In this document: positions 49,401 to 59,633 of the stretch, piece after piece | Position numbering within the stretch: the first letter of the stretch is position 1 | How the letters are laid out: the number at the start of each line of letters is the position of its first letter | Origin: Ptiloglossa arizonensis | Taxonomy: Eukaryota > Arthropoda > Insecta > Hymenoptera > Colletidae | Direction of reading: 5' to 3' | DNA: 64,000 bases | Assembly (NCBI RefSeq): GCF_051014685.1 | Contig: NW_027478385.1 | Location: 9,176,001 to 9,240,000 of the forward strand | Position numbers and translations under genes: made by a program | The notes under the pieces: model-generated | Database searches by the model: none | Told to the model about the DNA's origin: nothing | The model's input: only the letters and a program-made list of their open reading frames with translations

Positions 49401-50610
49401 TGGCCTAGGGAAAAAATACACATACCGTTGTAATCGGGCGAGTTTCTACCTTCAGTTACAATAGGAATTTATGAGTTAGGTCAATCCGTTCGCGAGATAT
49501 GGGACTTTGAAGCTAAGAAATGGTTGACAAGACAATAAATTTTTCGCAATTCTGCTGCTTCAAACGCTTAACCAGTATGGCCTAGGGAAAAAATACACAT
49601 ACCGTTGTAATCGGGCGAGTTTCTACTTTCCGATGCACTAGGAGTTTTTGGGTTAGGTCGATCCGTTCGCGAGATATGGGAGTTTGATGCCAAGAAATGT
49701 TTGAGAAGGCAAAAAATTTTTCGCAATTCTGCTGCTCCAAACGCTTAACCAGGATGGCCTAGGGAAAAAATATACATACCGTTGTAATCGGGCGAGTTTC
49801 TACTTTCAGATGCAATAGGAATTTTTGGGTTAGGTCAATCCGTTCGCGAGATATGGGAGTTTGAAGCCAAGAAATGGTTGAGAAGGCAAAAAATTTTTCG
49901 CAATTCTGCTGCTCCAAAAGCTTAACCAGAATGGCCTAGGGAAAAAATACACATACCGTTGTAATCGGGCGAGTTTCTACTTTCAGATGCAATAGGAATT
50001 TTTGGGTTAGGTCAATCCGTTCGCGAGATATGGGACTTTGAAGCTAAGAAATGGTTCACAAGACCATAAATTTTTCGCACTTCTGCTGCTCCAATCGCTT
50101 AACCAGAAGGGCCTAAGGGAAGAATACACGTACCGTTGTAATCGGGCGAGTTTCTACTTTCAAATGCAATAGGAATTTTTGGGTTAGGTCAATCCGTTCG
50201 CGAGATATGGGACTTTGAAGCTAAGAAATGGTTGACAAGACAATAAATTTTTCGCAATTCTGCTGCTTCAAACGCTTAACCAGTATGGCCTAGGGAAAAA
50301 ATACACATACCGTTGTAATCGGGCGAGTTTCTACTTTCAGATGCAATAGGAAGTTTTGGGTTAGGTCAATCCGTTCGCGAGATATGGGAGTTTGAAGCCA
50401 AGAAATGGTTGAGAAGGCAAAAAATTTTTCGCAATTCTGCTGCTCCAAACGCTTAACCAGAATGGCCGAGGGAAAAAATACACATACCGTTGTAATCGGG
50501 CGAGTTTCTACTTTCAGCCGCAATAGGAATTTTTGGGTTAGGTCAATCCGTTCGCGAGATATGGGAGTTTGAAGCCAAGAAATGGTTGAGAAGGCAAAAA
50601 ATTTTTCGCA
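46095..50610. repeat. Large duplication in the 46-57 kb zone, copy 1 (4,516 bp)
   Basis: Matches 52,113-56,805 at an offset of 6,018 bp (exactly 34 monomers) up to about 48.8 kb and 6,195 bp (35 monomers) after about 48.9 kb. Markers are aattggg (48,017 / 54,035) and agaaggg (50,105 / 56,300). Left limit: 46,093-46,094 at versus cc. Right limit: 50,611 a versus 56,806 t. I saw about six differences, for example gtcaggtc near 47,885 and cagctgcttc near 47,251. The unit includes the ccgtccgcgag, tgtattcggg and ccgatgcactagg monomers also seen at 11.7-16.6 kb. Confidence 0.92.
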
Positions 50611-52112
50611 ATTCTGCTGCTCCAAACGCTTAACCAGAATGGCCTAGGGAAAAAATATACATACCGTTGTAATCGGGCGAGTTTCTACTTTCAGATGCAA
50701 TAGGAATTTTTGGGTTAGGTCAATCCGTTCGCGAGATATGGGAGTTTGAAGCCAAGAAATGGTTGAGAAGGCAAAAAATTTTTCGCAATTCTGCTGCTCC
50801 AAACGCTTAACCAGAATGGCCTAGGGAAAAAATACACATACCGTTGTAATCGGGCGAGTTTCTACTTTCAGATGCAATAGGAATTTTTTGGTTAAGTCAA
50901 TCCGTTCGCGAGATATGGGAGTCTGAAGCTAAGAAATGGTTCAGAAGACTACAAATTTTTCGCACTTCTGCTGCTCCAAACGCTTAACCCGGATGGCCTA
51001 GGGAAAAAATACACATACCGTTGTAATCGGGCGAGTTTCTACTTTCAGATGCAATAGGAATTTTTGGGTTAGGTCAATCCGTTCGCGAGATATGGGAATT
51101 TGAAGCCAAGAAATGGTTGAGAAGGCAAAATATTTTTCGCAATTCTGCTGCTCCAAACGCTTAACCAGAATGGCCTAGGGAAAAAATACACATACCGTTG
51201 TAATCGGGCGAGTTTCTACTTTCAGATGCAACAGGAATTTTTGGGTTAGGTCAATCCGTCCGCGAGATATGGGAGTTTGAAGCCAAGAAATGGTTGAGAA
51301 GGCAAAAAATTTTTCGCAATTCTGCTGCTCCAAACGCTTAACCAGAATGGCCGAGGGAAAAAATACACATACCGTTGTAATCGGGCGAGTTTCTACTTTC
51401 AGCCGCAATAGGAATTTTTGGGTTAGGTCAATCCGTTCGCGAGATATGGGAGTTTGAAGCCAAGAAATGGTTGAGAATGCAAAAAATTTTTCGCATTTCT
51501 GCTGCTTCAAACGCTTAACCAGAATTGCCTAGGGAAAAAATACACATACCGTTGTAATCGGGCGAGTTTCTACCTTCAGTTACAATAGGAATTTATGAGT
51601 TAGGTCAATCCGTTCGCGAGATATGGGACTTTGAAGCTAAGAAATGGTTGACAAGACAATAAATTTTTCGCAATTCTGCTGCTTCAAACGCTTAACCAGT
51701 ATGGCCTAGGGAAAAAATACACATACCGTTGTAATCGGGCGAGTTTCTACTTTCAGATGCAATAGGAAGTTTTGGGTTAGGTCAATCCGTTCGCGAGATA
51801 TGGGAGTTTGAAGCCAAGAAATGGTTGAGAAGGCAAAAAATTTTTCGCAATTCTGCTGCTCCAAACGCTTAACCAGAATGGCCGAGGGAAAAAATACACA
51901 TACCGTTGTAATCGGGCGAGTTTCTACTTTCAGCCGCAATAGGAATTTTTGGGTTAGGTCAATCCGTTCGCGAGATATGGGAGTTTGAAGCCAAGAAATG
52001 GTTGAGAAGGCAAAAAATTTTTCGCATTTCTGCTGCTCCAAACGCTTAACCAGAATGGCCGAGGGAAAAAATACACATACCGTTGTAATCGGGCGAGTTT
52101 CTACTTTCAGCC
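50611..52112. repeat. Mosaic bridge between the two large 46-57 kb copies
   Basis: About nine monomers. The first part (to about 51,283) repeats the start of the large unit a third time: atatacatacc at 46,231, 50,656 and 52,249, then ttttttggttaagtc, cccggatgg and ccgtccgcgag. The rest is of the 43-45 kb type (gaattgcctaggg, ttacaatagg) followed by ccgaggg monomers. The exchange near 51,283 is seen as ccgtccgcgag followed by gaagccaag instead of gaagctaag. Confidence 0.8.
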
Positions 52113-55100
52113 GCAATAGGAATTTTTGGGTTAGGTCAATCCGTTCGCGAGATATGGGAGTTTGAAGCCAAGAAATGGTTGAGAAGGCAAAAAATTTTTC
52201 GCAATTCTGCTGCTCCAAACGCTTAACCAGAATGGCCTAGGGAAAAAATATACATACCGTTGTAATCGGGCGAGTTTCTACTTTCAGATGCAATAGGAAT
52301 TTTTGGGTTAGGTCAATCCGTTCGCGAGATATGGGAGTTTGAAGCCAAGAAATGGTTGAGAAGGCAAAAAATTTTTCGCAATTCTGCTGCTCCAAACGCT
52401 TAACCAGAATGGCCTAGGGAAAAAATACACATACCGTTGTAATCGGGCGAGTTTCTACTTTCAGATGCAATAGGAATTTTTTGGTTAAGTCAATCCGTTC
52501 GCGAGATATGGGAGTCTGAAGCTAAGAAATGGTTCAGAAGACTACAAATTTTTCGCACTTCTGCTGCTCCAAACGCTTAACCCGGATGGCCTAGGGAAAA
52601 AATACACATACCGTTGTAATCGGGCGAGTTTCTACTTTCAGATGCAATAGGAATTTTTGGGTTAGGTCAATCCGTTCGCGAGATATGGGAATTTGAAGCC
52701 AAGAAATGGTTGAGAAGGCAAAATATTTTTCGCAATTCTGCTGCTCCAAACGCTTAACCAGAATGGCCTAGGGAAAAAATACACATACCGTTGTAATCGG
52801 GCGAGTTTCTACTTTCAGATGCAACAGGAATTTTTGGGTTAGGTCAATCCGTCCGCGAGATATGGGAGTTTGAAGCTAAGAAATGGTTGAGAAGACAACA
52901 AATGTTTCGCACTTCTGCTGCTCCAAACGCTTAACCAGAATGGCCGAGGGAAAAAATACACATACCGTTGTAATCGGGCGAGTTTCTACTTTCAGCCGCA
53001 ATAGGAATTTTTGGGTTAGGTCAATCCGTTCGCGAGATATGGGAGTTTGAAGCCAAGAAATGGTTGAGAAGGCAAAAAATTTTTCGCATTTCTGCTGCTT
53101 CAAACGCTAAACCAGACTGGCCTAGGGAAAAAATACACATACCGTTGTAATCGGGCGAGTTTCTACCTTCAGTTACAATAGGAATTTTTGAGTTAGGTCA
53201 ATCCGTTCGCGAGATATGGGACTTTGAAGCTAAGAAATGGTTGACAAGACAATAAATTTTTCGCAATTCTGCTGCTTCAAACGCTTAACCAGTATGGCCT
53301 AGGGAAAAAATACACATACCGTTGTAATCGGGCGAGTTTCTACTTTCCGATGCACTAGGAGTTTTTGGGTTAGGTCGATCCGTTCGCGAGATATGGGAGT
53401 TTGATGCCAAGAAATGTTTGAGAAGGCAAAAAATTTTTCGCAATTCTGCTGCTCCAAACGCTTAACCAGGATGGCCTAGGGAAAAAATATACATACCGTT
53501 GTAATCGGGCGAGTTCCTACTTTCAGATGCAATAGGAATTTTTGGGCTAGGTCAATCCGTTCGCGAGATATGGGAGTTTGAAGCCAAGAAATGGTTGAGA
53601 AGGCAAAAAATTTTTCGCAATTCTGCTGCTCCAAACGCTTAACCAGAATGGCCTAGGGAAAAAATACACATACCGTTGTAATCGGGCGAGTTTCTACTTT
53701 CAGATGCAACAGGAATTTTTGGGTTAGGTCAATCCGTCCGCGAGATATGGGAGTTTGAAGCTAAGAAATGGTTGAGAAGACAACAAATGTTTCGCACTTC
53801 TGCTGCTCCAAACGCTTAACCAGAATGGCCGAGGGAAAAAATACACATACCGTTGTAATCGGGCGAGTTTCTACTTTCAGGCGCAATAGGAATTTTTGGG
53901 TTAGGTCAATCCGTTCGCGAGATATGGGAGTTTGAAGCCAAGAAATGGTTGAGAAGGCAAAAAATTTTTCGCAATTCTGCTGCTCCAAACGCTTAACCAG
54001 AATGGCCTAGGGAAAGAATACACATACCGTTGTAATTGGGCGAGTTTCTACTTTCAGACGCAACAGGAATTTTTGGGTTAGGTCAATCCGTTCGCGCGAT
54101 ATGGGAGTTTGAAGCCAAGAAATGGTTGAGAAGGCAAAAAATTTTTCGCAATTCTGCTACTCCAAACGCTTAACCAGAATGGCCTAGGGGAAAAATACAC
54201 ATACCGTTGTATTCGGGCGAGTCTCTATTTTCAGACGCAACAGGAATTTTTGGGTTAGGTCAATCCGTTCGCGAGATATGGGAGTTTGAAGCCAAGAAAT
54301 GGTTTAGAGGGCAAAAAATTTTTCGCAATTCTGCTGCTCGAAACGCTTAACCAGAATGGCCTAGGGAAAAAATACACATACCTTTGTAATCGGGCGAGTT
54401 TCTACTTTCAGATGCAACAGGAATTTTTGGGTTAGGTCAATCCGTTCGCGAGATATGGGAGTTTGAAGCTAAGAAATGGTTGAGAAGACAACAAATGTTT
54501 CGCACTTCTGCTGCTCCAAACGCTTAACCAGAATGGCCGAGGGAAAAAATACACATACCGTTGTAATCGGGCGAGTTTCTACTTTCAGGCGCAATAGGAA
54601 TTTTTGGGTTAGGTCAATCCGTTCGCGAGATATGGGAGTTTGAAGCCAAGAAATGGTTGAGAAGGCAAAAAATTTTTCGCAATTCTGCTGCTCCAAACGC
54701 TTAACCAGGATGGCCTAGGGAAAAAATACACATACCGTTGTAATCGGGCGAGTTTCTACTTTCCGATGCACTAGGAGTTTTTGGGTTAGGTCGATCCGTT
54801 CGCGAGATATGGGAGTTTGATGCCAAGAAATGGTTGAGAAGGCAAAAAATTTTTCGCAATTCTGCTGCTCCAAACGCTTAACCAGGATGGCCTAGGGAAA
54901 AAATACACATACCGTTGTAATCGGGCGAGTTTCTACTTTCAGACGCAACAGGAATTTTTGGGTTAGGTCAATCCGTTCGCGAGATATGGGAGTTTGAAGC
55001 CAAGAAATGGTTGAGAAAGCAAAAAATTTTTCGCAATTCTGCTGCTCCAAACGCTTAACCAGTATGGCCTAGGGAAAAAATACACATACCGTTGTAATCG

Positions 55101-56805
55101 GGCGAGTTTCTACTTTCCGATGCACTAGGAGTTTTTGGGTTAGGTCGATCCGTTCGCGAGATATGGGAGTTTGAAGCCAAGAAATGGTTGAGAAGGCAAA
55201 AAATTTTTCGCAATTCTGCTGCTCCAAACGCTTAACCAGAATGGCCGAGGGAAAAAATACACATACCGTTGTAATCGGGCGAGTTTCTACTTTCAGGCGC
55301 AATAGGAATTTTTGGGTTAGGTCAATCCGTTCGCGAGATATGGGAGTTTGAAGCCAAGAAATGGTTGAGAAGGCAAAAAATTTTTCGCAATTCTGCTGCT
55401 CCAAACGCTTAACCAGAATGGCCGAGGGAAAAAATACACATACCGTTGTAATCGGGCGAGTTTCTACTTTCAGCCGCAATAGGAATTTTTGGGTTAGGTC
55501 AATCCGTTCGCGAGATATGGGAGTTTGAAGCCAAGAAATGGTTGAGAAGGCAAAAAATTTTTCGCATTTCTGCTGCTTCAAACGCTTAACCAGAATGGCC
55601 TAGGGAAAAAATACACATACCGTTGTAATCGGGCGAGTTTCTACCTTCAGTTACAATAGGAATTTATGAGTTAGGTCAATCCGTTCGCGAGATATGGGAC
55701 TTTGAAGCTAAGAAATGGTTGACAAGACAATAAATTTTTCGCAATTCTGCTGCTTCAAACGCTTAACCAGTATGGCCTAGGGAAAAAATACACATACCGT
55801 TGTAATCGGGCGAGTTTCTACTTTCCGATGCACTAGGAGTTTTTGGGTTAGGTCGATCCGTTCGCGAGATATGGGAGTTTGATGCCAAGAAATGTTTGAG
55901 AAGGCAAAAAATTTTTCGCAATTCTGCTGCTCCAAACGCTTAACCAGGATGGCCTAGGGAAAAAATATACATACCGTTGTAATCGGGCGAGTTTCTACTT
56001 TCAGATGCAATAGGAATTTTTGGGTTAGGTCAATCCGTTCGCGAGATATGGGAGTTTGAAGCCAAGAAATGGTTGAGAAGGCAAAAAATTTTTCGCAATT
56101 CTGCTGCTCCAAAAGCTTAACCAGAATGGCCTAGGGAAAAAATACACATACCGTTGTAATCGGGCGAGTTTCTACTTTCAGATGCAATAGGAATTTTTGG
56201 GTTAGGTCAATCCGTTCGCGAGATATGGGACTTTGAAGCTAAGAAATGGTTCACAAGACCATAAATTTTTCGCACTTCTGCTGCTCCAATCGCTTAACCA
56301 GAAGGGCCTAAGGGAAGAATACACGTACCGTTGTAATCGGGCGAGTTTCTACTTTCAAATGCAATAGGAATTTTTGGGTTAGGTCAATCCGTTCGCGAGA
56401 TATGGGACTTTGAAGCTAAGAAATGGTTGACAAGACAATAAATTTTTCGCAATTCTGCTGCTTCAAACGCTTAACCAGTATGGCCTAGGGAAAAAATACA
56501 CATACCGTTGTAATCGGGCGAGTTTCTACTTTCAGATGCAATAGGAAGTTTTGGGTTAGGTCAATCCGTTCGCGAGATATGGGAGTTTGAAGCCAAGAAA
56601 TGGTTGAGAAGGCAAAAAATTTTTCGCAATTCTGCTGCTCCAAACGCTTAACCAGAATGGCCGAGGGAAAAAATACACATACCGTTGTAATCGGGCGAGT
56701 TTCTACTTTCAGCCGCAATAGGAATTTTTGGGTTAGGTCAATCCGTTCGCGAGATATGGGAGTTTGAAGCCAAGAAATGGTTGAGAAGGCAAAAAATTTT
56801 TCGCA
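52113..56805. repeat. Large duplication in the 46-57 kb zone, copy 2 (4,693 bp)
   Basis: Partner of 46,095-50,610, longer by exactly 177 bp because of one additional monomer near 54.9-55.05 kb. Private changes include gagttcctac near 53,515. After 56,805 it continues with gcatttctgctgcttc and a ttacaataggaatttatgag monomer, while copy 1 jumps to an atatacatacc monomer. Confidence 0.92.
54870..55046. repeat. Single extra monomer in copy 2 of the large duplication
   Basis: Copy 1 has two consecutive ccgatgcactagg monomers (48.7-49.0 kb). In copy 2 an acgcaacagg monomer with gttgagaaagc is placed between them, and the next monomer begins with cagtatgg instead of caggatgg. This changes the copy offset from 34 to 35 monomers and shows gain or loss of exactly one repeat since the large duplication. 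Confidence 0.85.
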
Positions 56806-59512
56806 TTTCTGCTGCTTCAAACGCTTAACCAGAATGGCCTAGGGAAAAAATACACATACCGTTGTAATCGGGCGAGTTTCTACCTTCAGTTACAATAGGA
56901 ATTTATGAGTTAGGTCAATCCGTTCGCGAGATATGGGACTTTGAAGCTAAGAAATGGTTGACAAGACAATAAATTTTTCGCAATTCTGCTGCTTCAAACG
57001 CTTAACCAGTATGGCCTAGGGAAAAAATACACATACCGTTGTAATCGGGCGAGTTTCTACTTTCCGATGCACTAGGAGTTTTTGGGTTAGGTCGATCCGT
57101 TCGCGAGATATGGGAGTTTGATGCCAAGAAATGTTTGAGAAGGCAAAAAATTTTTCGCAATTCTGCTGCTCCAAACGCTTAACCAGGATGGCCTAGGGAA
57201 AAAATATACATACCGTTGTAATCGGGCGAGTTTCTACTTTCAGATGCAATAGGAATTTTTGGGTTAGGTCAATCCGTTCGCGAGATATGGGAGTTTGAAG
57301 CCAAGAAATCGTTGAGAAGGCAAAAAATTTTTCGCAATTCTGCTGCTCCAAACGCTTAACCAGGATGGCCTAGGGAAAAAATACACATACCGTTGTAATC
57401 GGGCGAGTTTCTACTTTCAGTTGCAATAGGAATTTTTGGGTTAGGTCAATCCGTTCGCGAGATATGGGACTTTGAAGCTAAGAAATGGTTCACAAGACCA
57501 TAAATTTTTCGCACTTCTGCTGCTCCAATCGCTTAACCAGAAGGGCCTAAGGGAAGAATACACGTACCGTTGTAATCGGGCGAGTTTCTACTTTCAAATG
57601 CAATAGGAATTTTTGGGTTAGGTCAATCCGTTCGCGAGATATGGGAGTTTGAAGCTAAGAAATGGTTGAGAACAGAACAAATTTTTCGCAATTCTGCTGC
57701 TCCAAACGCTTAACCAGAATGGCCTAGGGAATAAATACGCATACCGTTGTAATCGGGCGAGTTTCTACTTTCAGATGCAATAGGAATTTTTGGGTTAGGT
57801 CAATCCGTTCGCGAGATATGGGAGTTTGAAGCCAAGAAATGGTTGAGAAGGCAAAAAATTTTTCGCAATTCTGCTGCTCCAAACGCTTAACCAGAATGGC
57901 CTAGGGAAAAAATACACATACCGTTGTAATCGGGCGAGTTTCTACTTTCAGATGCAATAGGAATTTTTGGGTTAGGTCGATCCGTTCGCGAGATATGGGA
58001 GTTTGATGCCAAGAAATGGTTGAGAAGGCAAAGAATTTTTCGCAATTCTGCTGCTCCAAACGCTTAACCAGGATGGCCTAGGGAAAAAATATACATACCG
58101 TTGTAATCGGGCGAGTTTCTACTTTCAGATGCAATAGGAAGTTTTGGGTTAGGTCAATCCGTTCGCGAGATATGGGAGTTTGAAGCCAAGAAATGGTTGA
58201 GAAGGCAAAAAAATTTTCGCAATTCTGCTGCTCCAAACGCTTAACCAGAATGGCCGAGGGAAAAAATACACATACCGTTGTAATCGTGCGAGTTTCTACT
58301 TTCAGCCGCAATAGGAATTTTTGGGTTAGGTCAATCCGTTCGCGAGATATGGGAGTTTGAAGCCAAGAAATGGTTGAGAAGGCAAAAAATTTTTCGCATT
58401 TCTGCTGCTTCAAACGCTTAACCAGAATGGCCTAGGGAAAAAATACACATACCGTTGTAATCGGGCGAGTTTCTACCTTCAGTTACAATAGGAATTTATG
58501 AGTTAGGTCAATCCGTTCGCGAGATATGGGACATTGAAGCTAAGAAATGGTTGACAAGACAATAAATTTTTCGCAATTCTGCTGCTTCAAACGCTTAACC
58601 AGTATGGTCTAGGGAAAAAATACACATACCGTTGTAATCGGGCGAGTTTCTACTTTCCGATGCACTAGGAGTTTTTGGGTTAGGTCGATCCGTTCGCGAG
58701 ATATGGGAGTTTGATGCCAAGAAATGTTTGAGAAGGCAAAAAATTTTTCGCAATTCTGCTGCTCCAAACGCTTAACCAGGATGGCCTAGGGAAAAAATAT
58801 ACATACCGTTGTAATCGGGCGAGTTTCTACTTTCAGATGCAGTAGGAATTTTTGGGTTAGGTCAATCCGTTCGCGAGATATGGGAGTTTGAATTCAAGAA
58901 ATGGTTGAGAAGGCAAAACATTTTTCGAAATTCTGCTACTCCAAACGCTTAACCAGAATGGCCTAGGGAAAAAATACACATACCGCTGTAATCGGGCGAT
59001 TTTCTACTTTCAGATGCAGTAGGAATTTCTGGGTTAGGTCAATCCGTTCGCGAGATATGGGATTTTGAAGCTAAGAAATGGTTGAGAAGACAACAAATTT
59101 TTCGCACTTCTGCTGCTCCAAACGCTTAACCAGATTGGCCTTGGGAAAAAATACACGTACCGCTGTAATCGGGCGAGTTTTTACTTTCAGATGCAATAGG
59201 AATTTTTGGGTTAGGTCAATCCGTTCGCGAGATATGGGAGTTTGAAGCCAAGAAATGGTTGATAAGGCAAAAAATTTTTCGCAATTATGCGGCTCCTAAC
59301 GCTTAACCAGAATGGCCTAGGGAAAAAATACACATACCGTTGTAATCGGGCGAGTTTCTACTTTCAGACGCAATAGGAATTTTTGGGTTAGGTCAATCCG
59401 ATCGCGAGATATGGGAGTTTGAAGCCAAGAAATGGTTGAGAAGGCAAAAAATTTTTCGCAATTCTGCTGCTCCAAACGCTTAACCAGAATGGCCTAGGGA
59501 AAAAATACACAT

Positions 59513-59528
59513 ACCGTTGTAATCGGGC
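59513..59528 (+). other. Weaker second CENP-B-core-like match, monomer positions 42-57
   Basis: The sequence accgttgtaatcgggc fits the CENP-B core at 7 of 9 positions. CG, the central A and CGGG are present, but the two leading T bases are a and c. It lies 64 bp upstream of the stronger element, in one of the most conserved parts of the monomer. With uniform base use, about 0.4 such matches are expected by chance in 177 bp on two strands, so this is weak evidence alone. Confidence 0.25.
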
Positions 59529-59576
59529 GAGTTTCTACTTTCAGATGCAATAGGAATTTTTGGGTTAGGTCAATCC

Positions 59577-59593
59577 GTTCGCGAGATATGGGA
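59577..59593 (+). other. CENP-B-box-like element, monomer positions 106-122 (recurs in nearly every copy)
   Basis: The sequence gttcgcgagatatggga aligns without gaps to the mammalian CENP-B box YTTCGTTGGAARCGGGA. It matches 8 of the 9 positions regarded as essential (NTTCGNNNNANNCGGGN) and 11 of 17 overall. The only core mismatch is T for C at the first base of CGGG. Nearly every monomer keeps it. Variants include gataggggag, still 8 of 9, and ccgtccgcgag, which breaks TTCG (near 11.79, 12.85, 13.91, 46.83, 47.71, 51.26, 52.85 and 53.73 kb). Protein binding is inference only; many eukaryotes lack a CENP-B orthologue. Confidence 0.5.
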
Positions 59594-59622
59594 GTTTGAA
59601 GCCAAGAAATGGTTGAGAAGGC

Positions 59623-59633
59623 AAAAAATTTTT
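59623..59633. other. A6T5 tract, monomer positions 152-162
   Basis: An A6T5 run closes most monomers. With the A6 at positions 29-34 and the T5 at 86-90 it gives three A/T tracts per repeat, with centres roughly 50-70 bp apart. Such tracts are known to affect DNA bending and nucleosome placement. Frequent variants are aacaaattttt, caataaattttt, aaaatattttt and aacaaatgttt, which help to define monomer subtypes. Confidence 0.5.

Noticed and set aside
59492..59500. ggcctaggg palindrome (cctagg) and tcgcga in ttcgcgag as regulatory sites
   Set aside because: Short palindromes present in most monomers with no sign of function beyond giving a regular restriction ladder. The tcgcga lies inside the box-like element already reported.
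59561..59569. gggttaggt as telomere-like repeat
   Set aside because: Only eight bases match a GGGTTA telomere register and they are never in tandem. They are simply part of the monomer.
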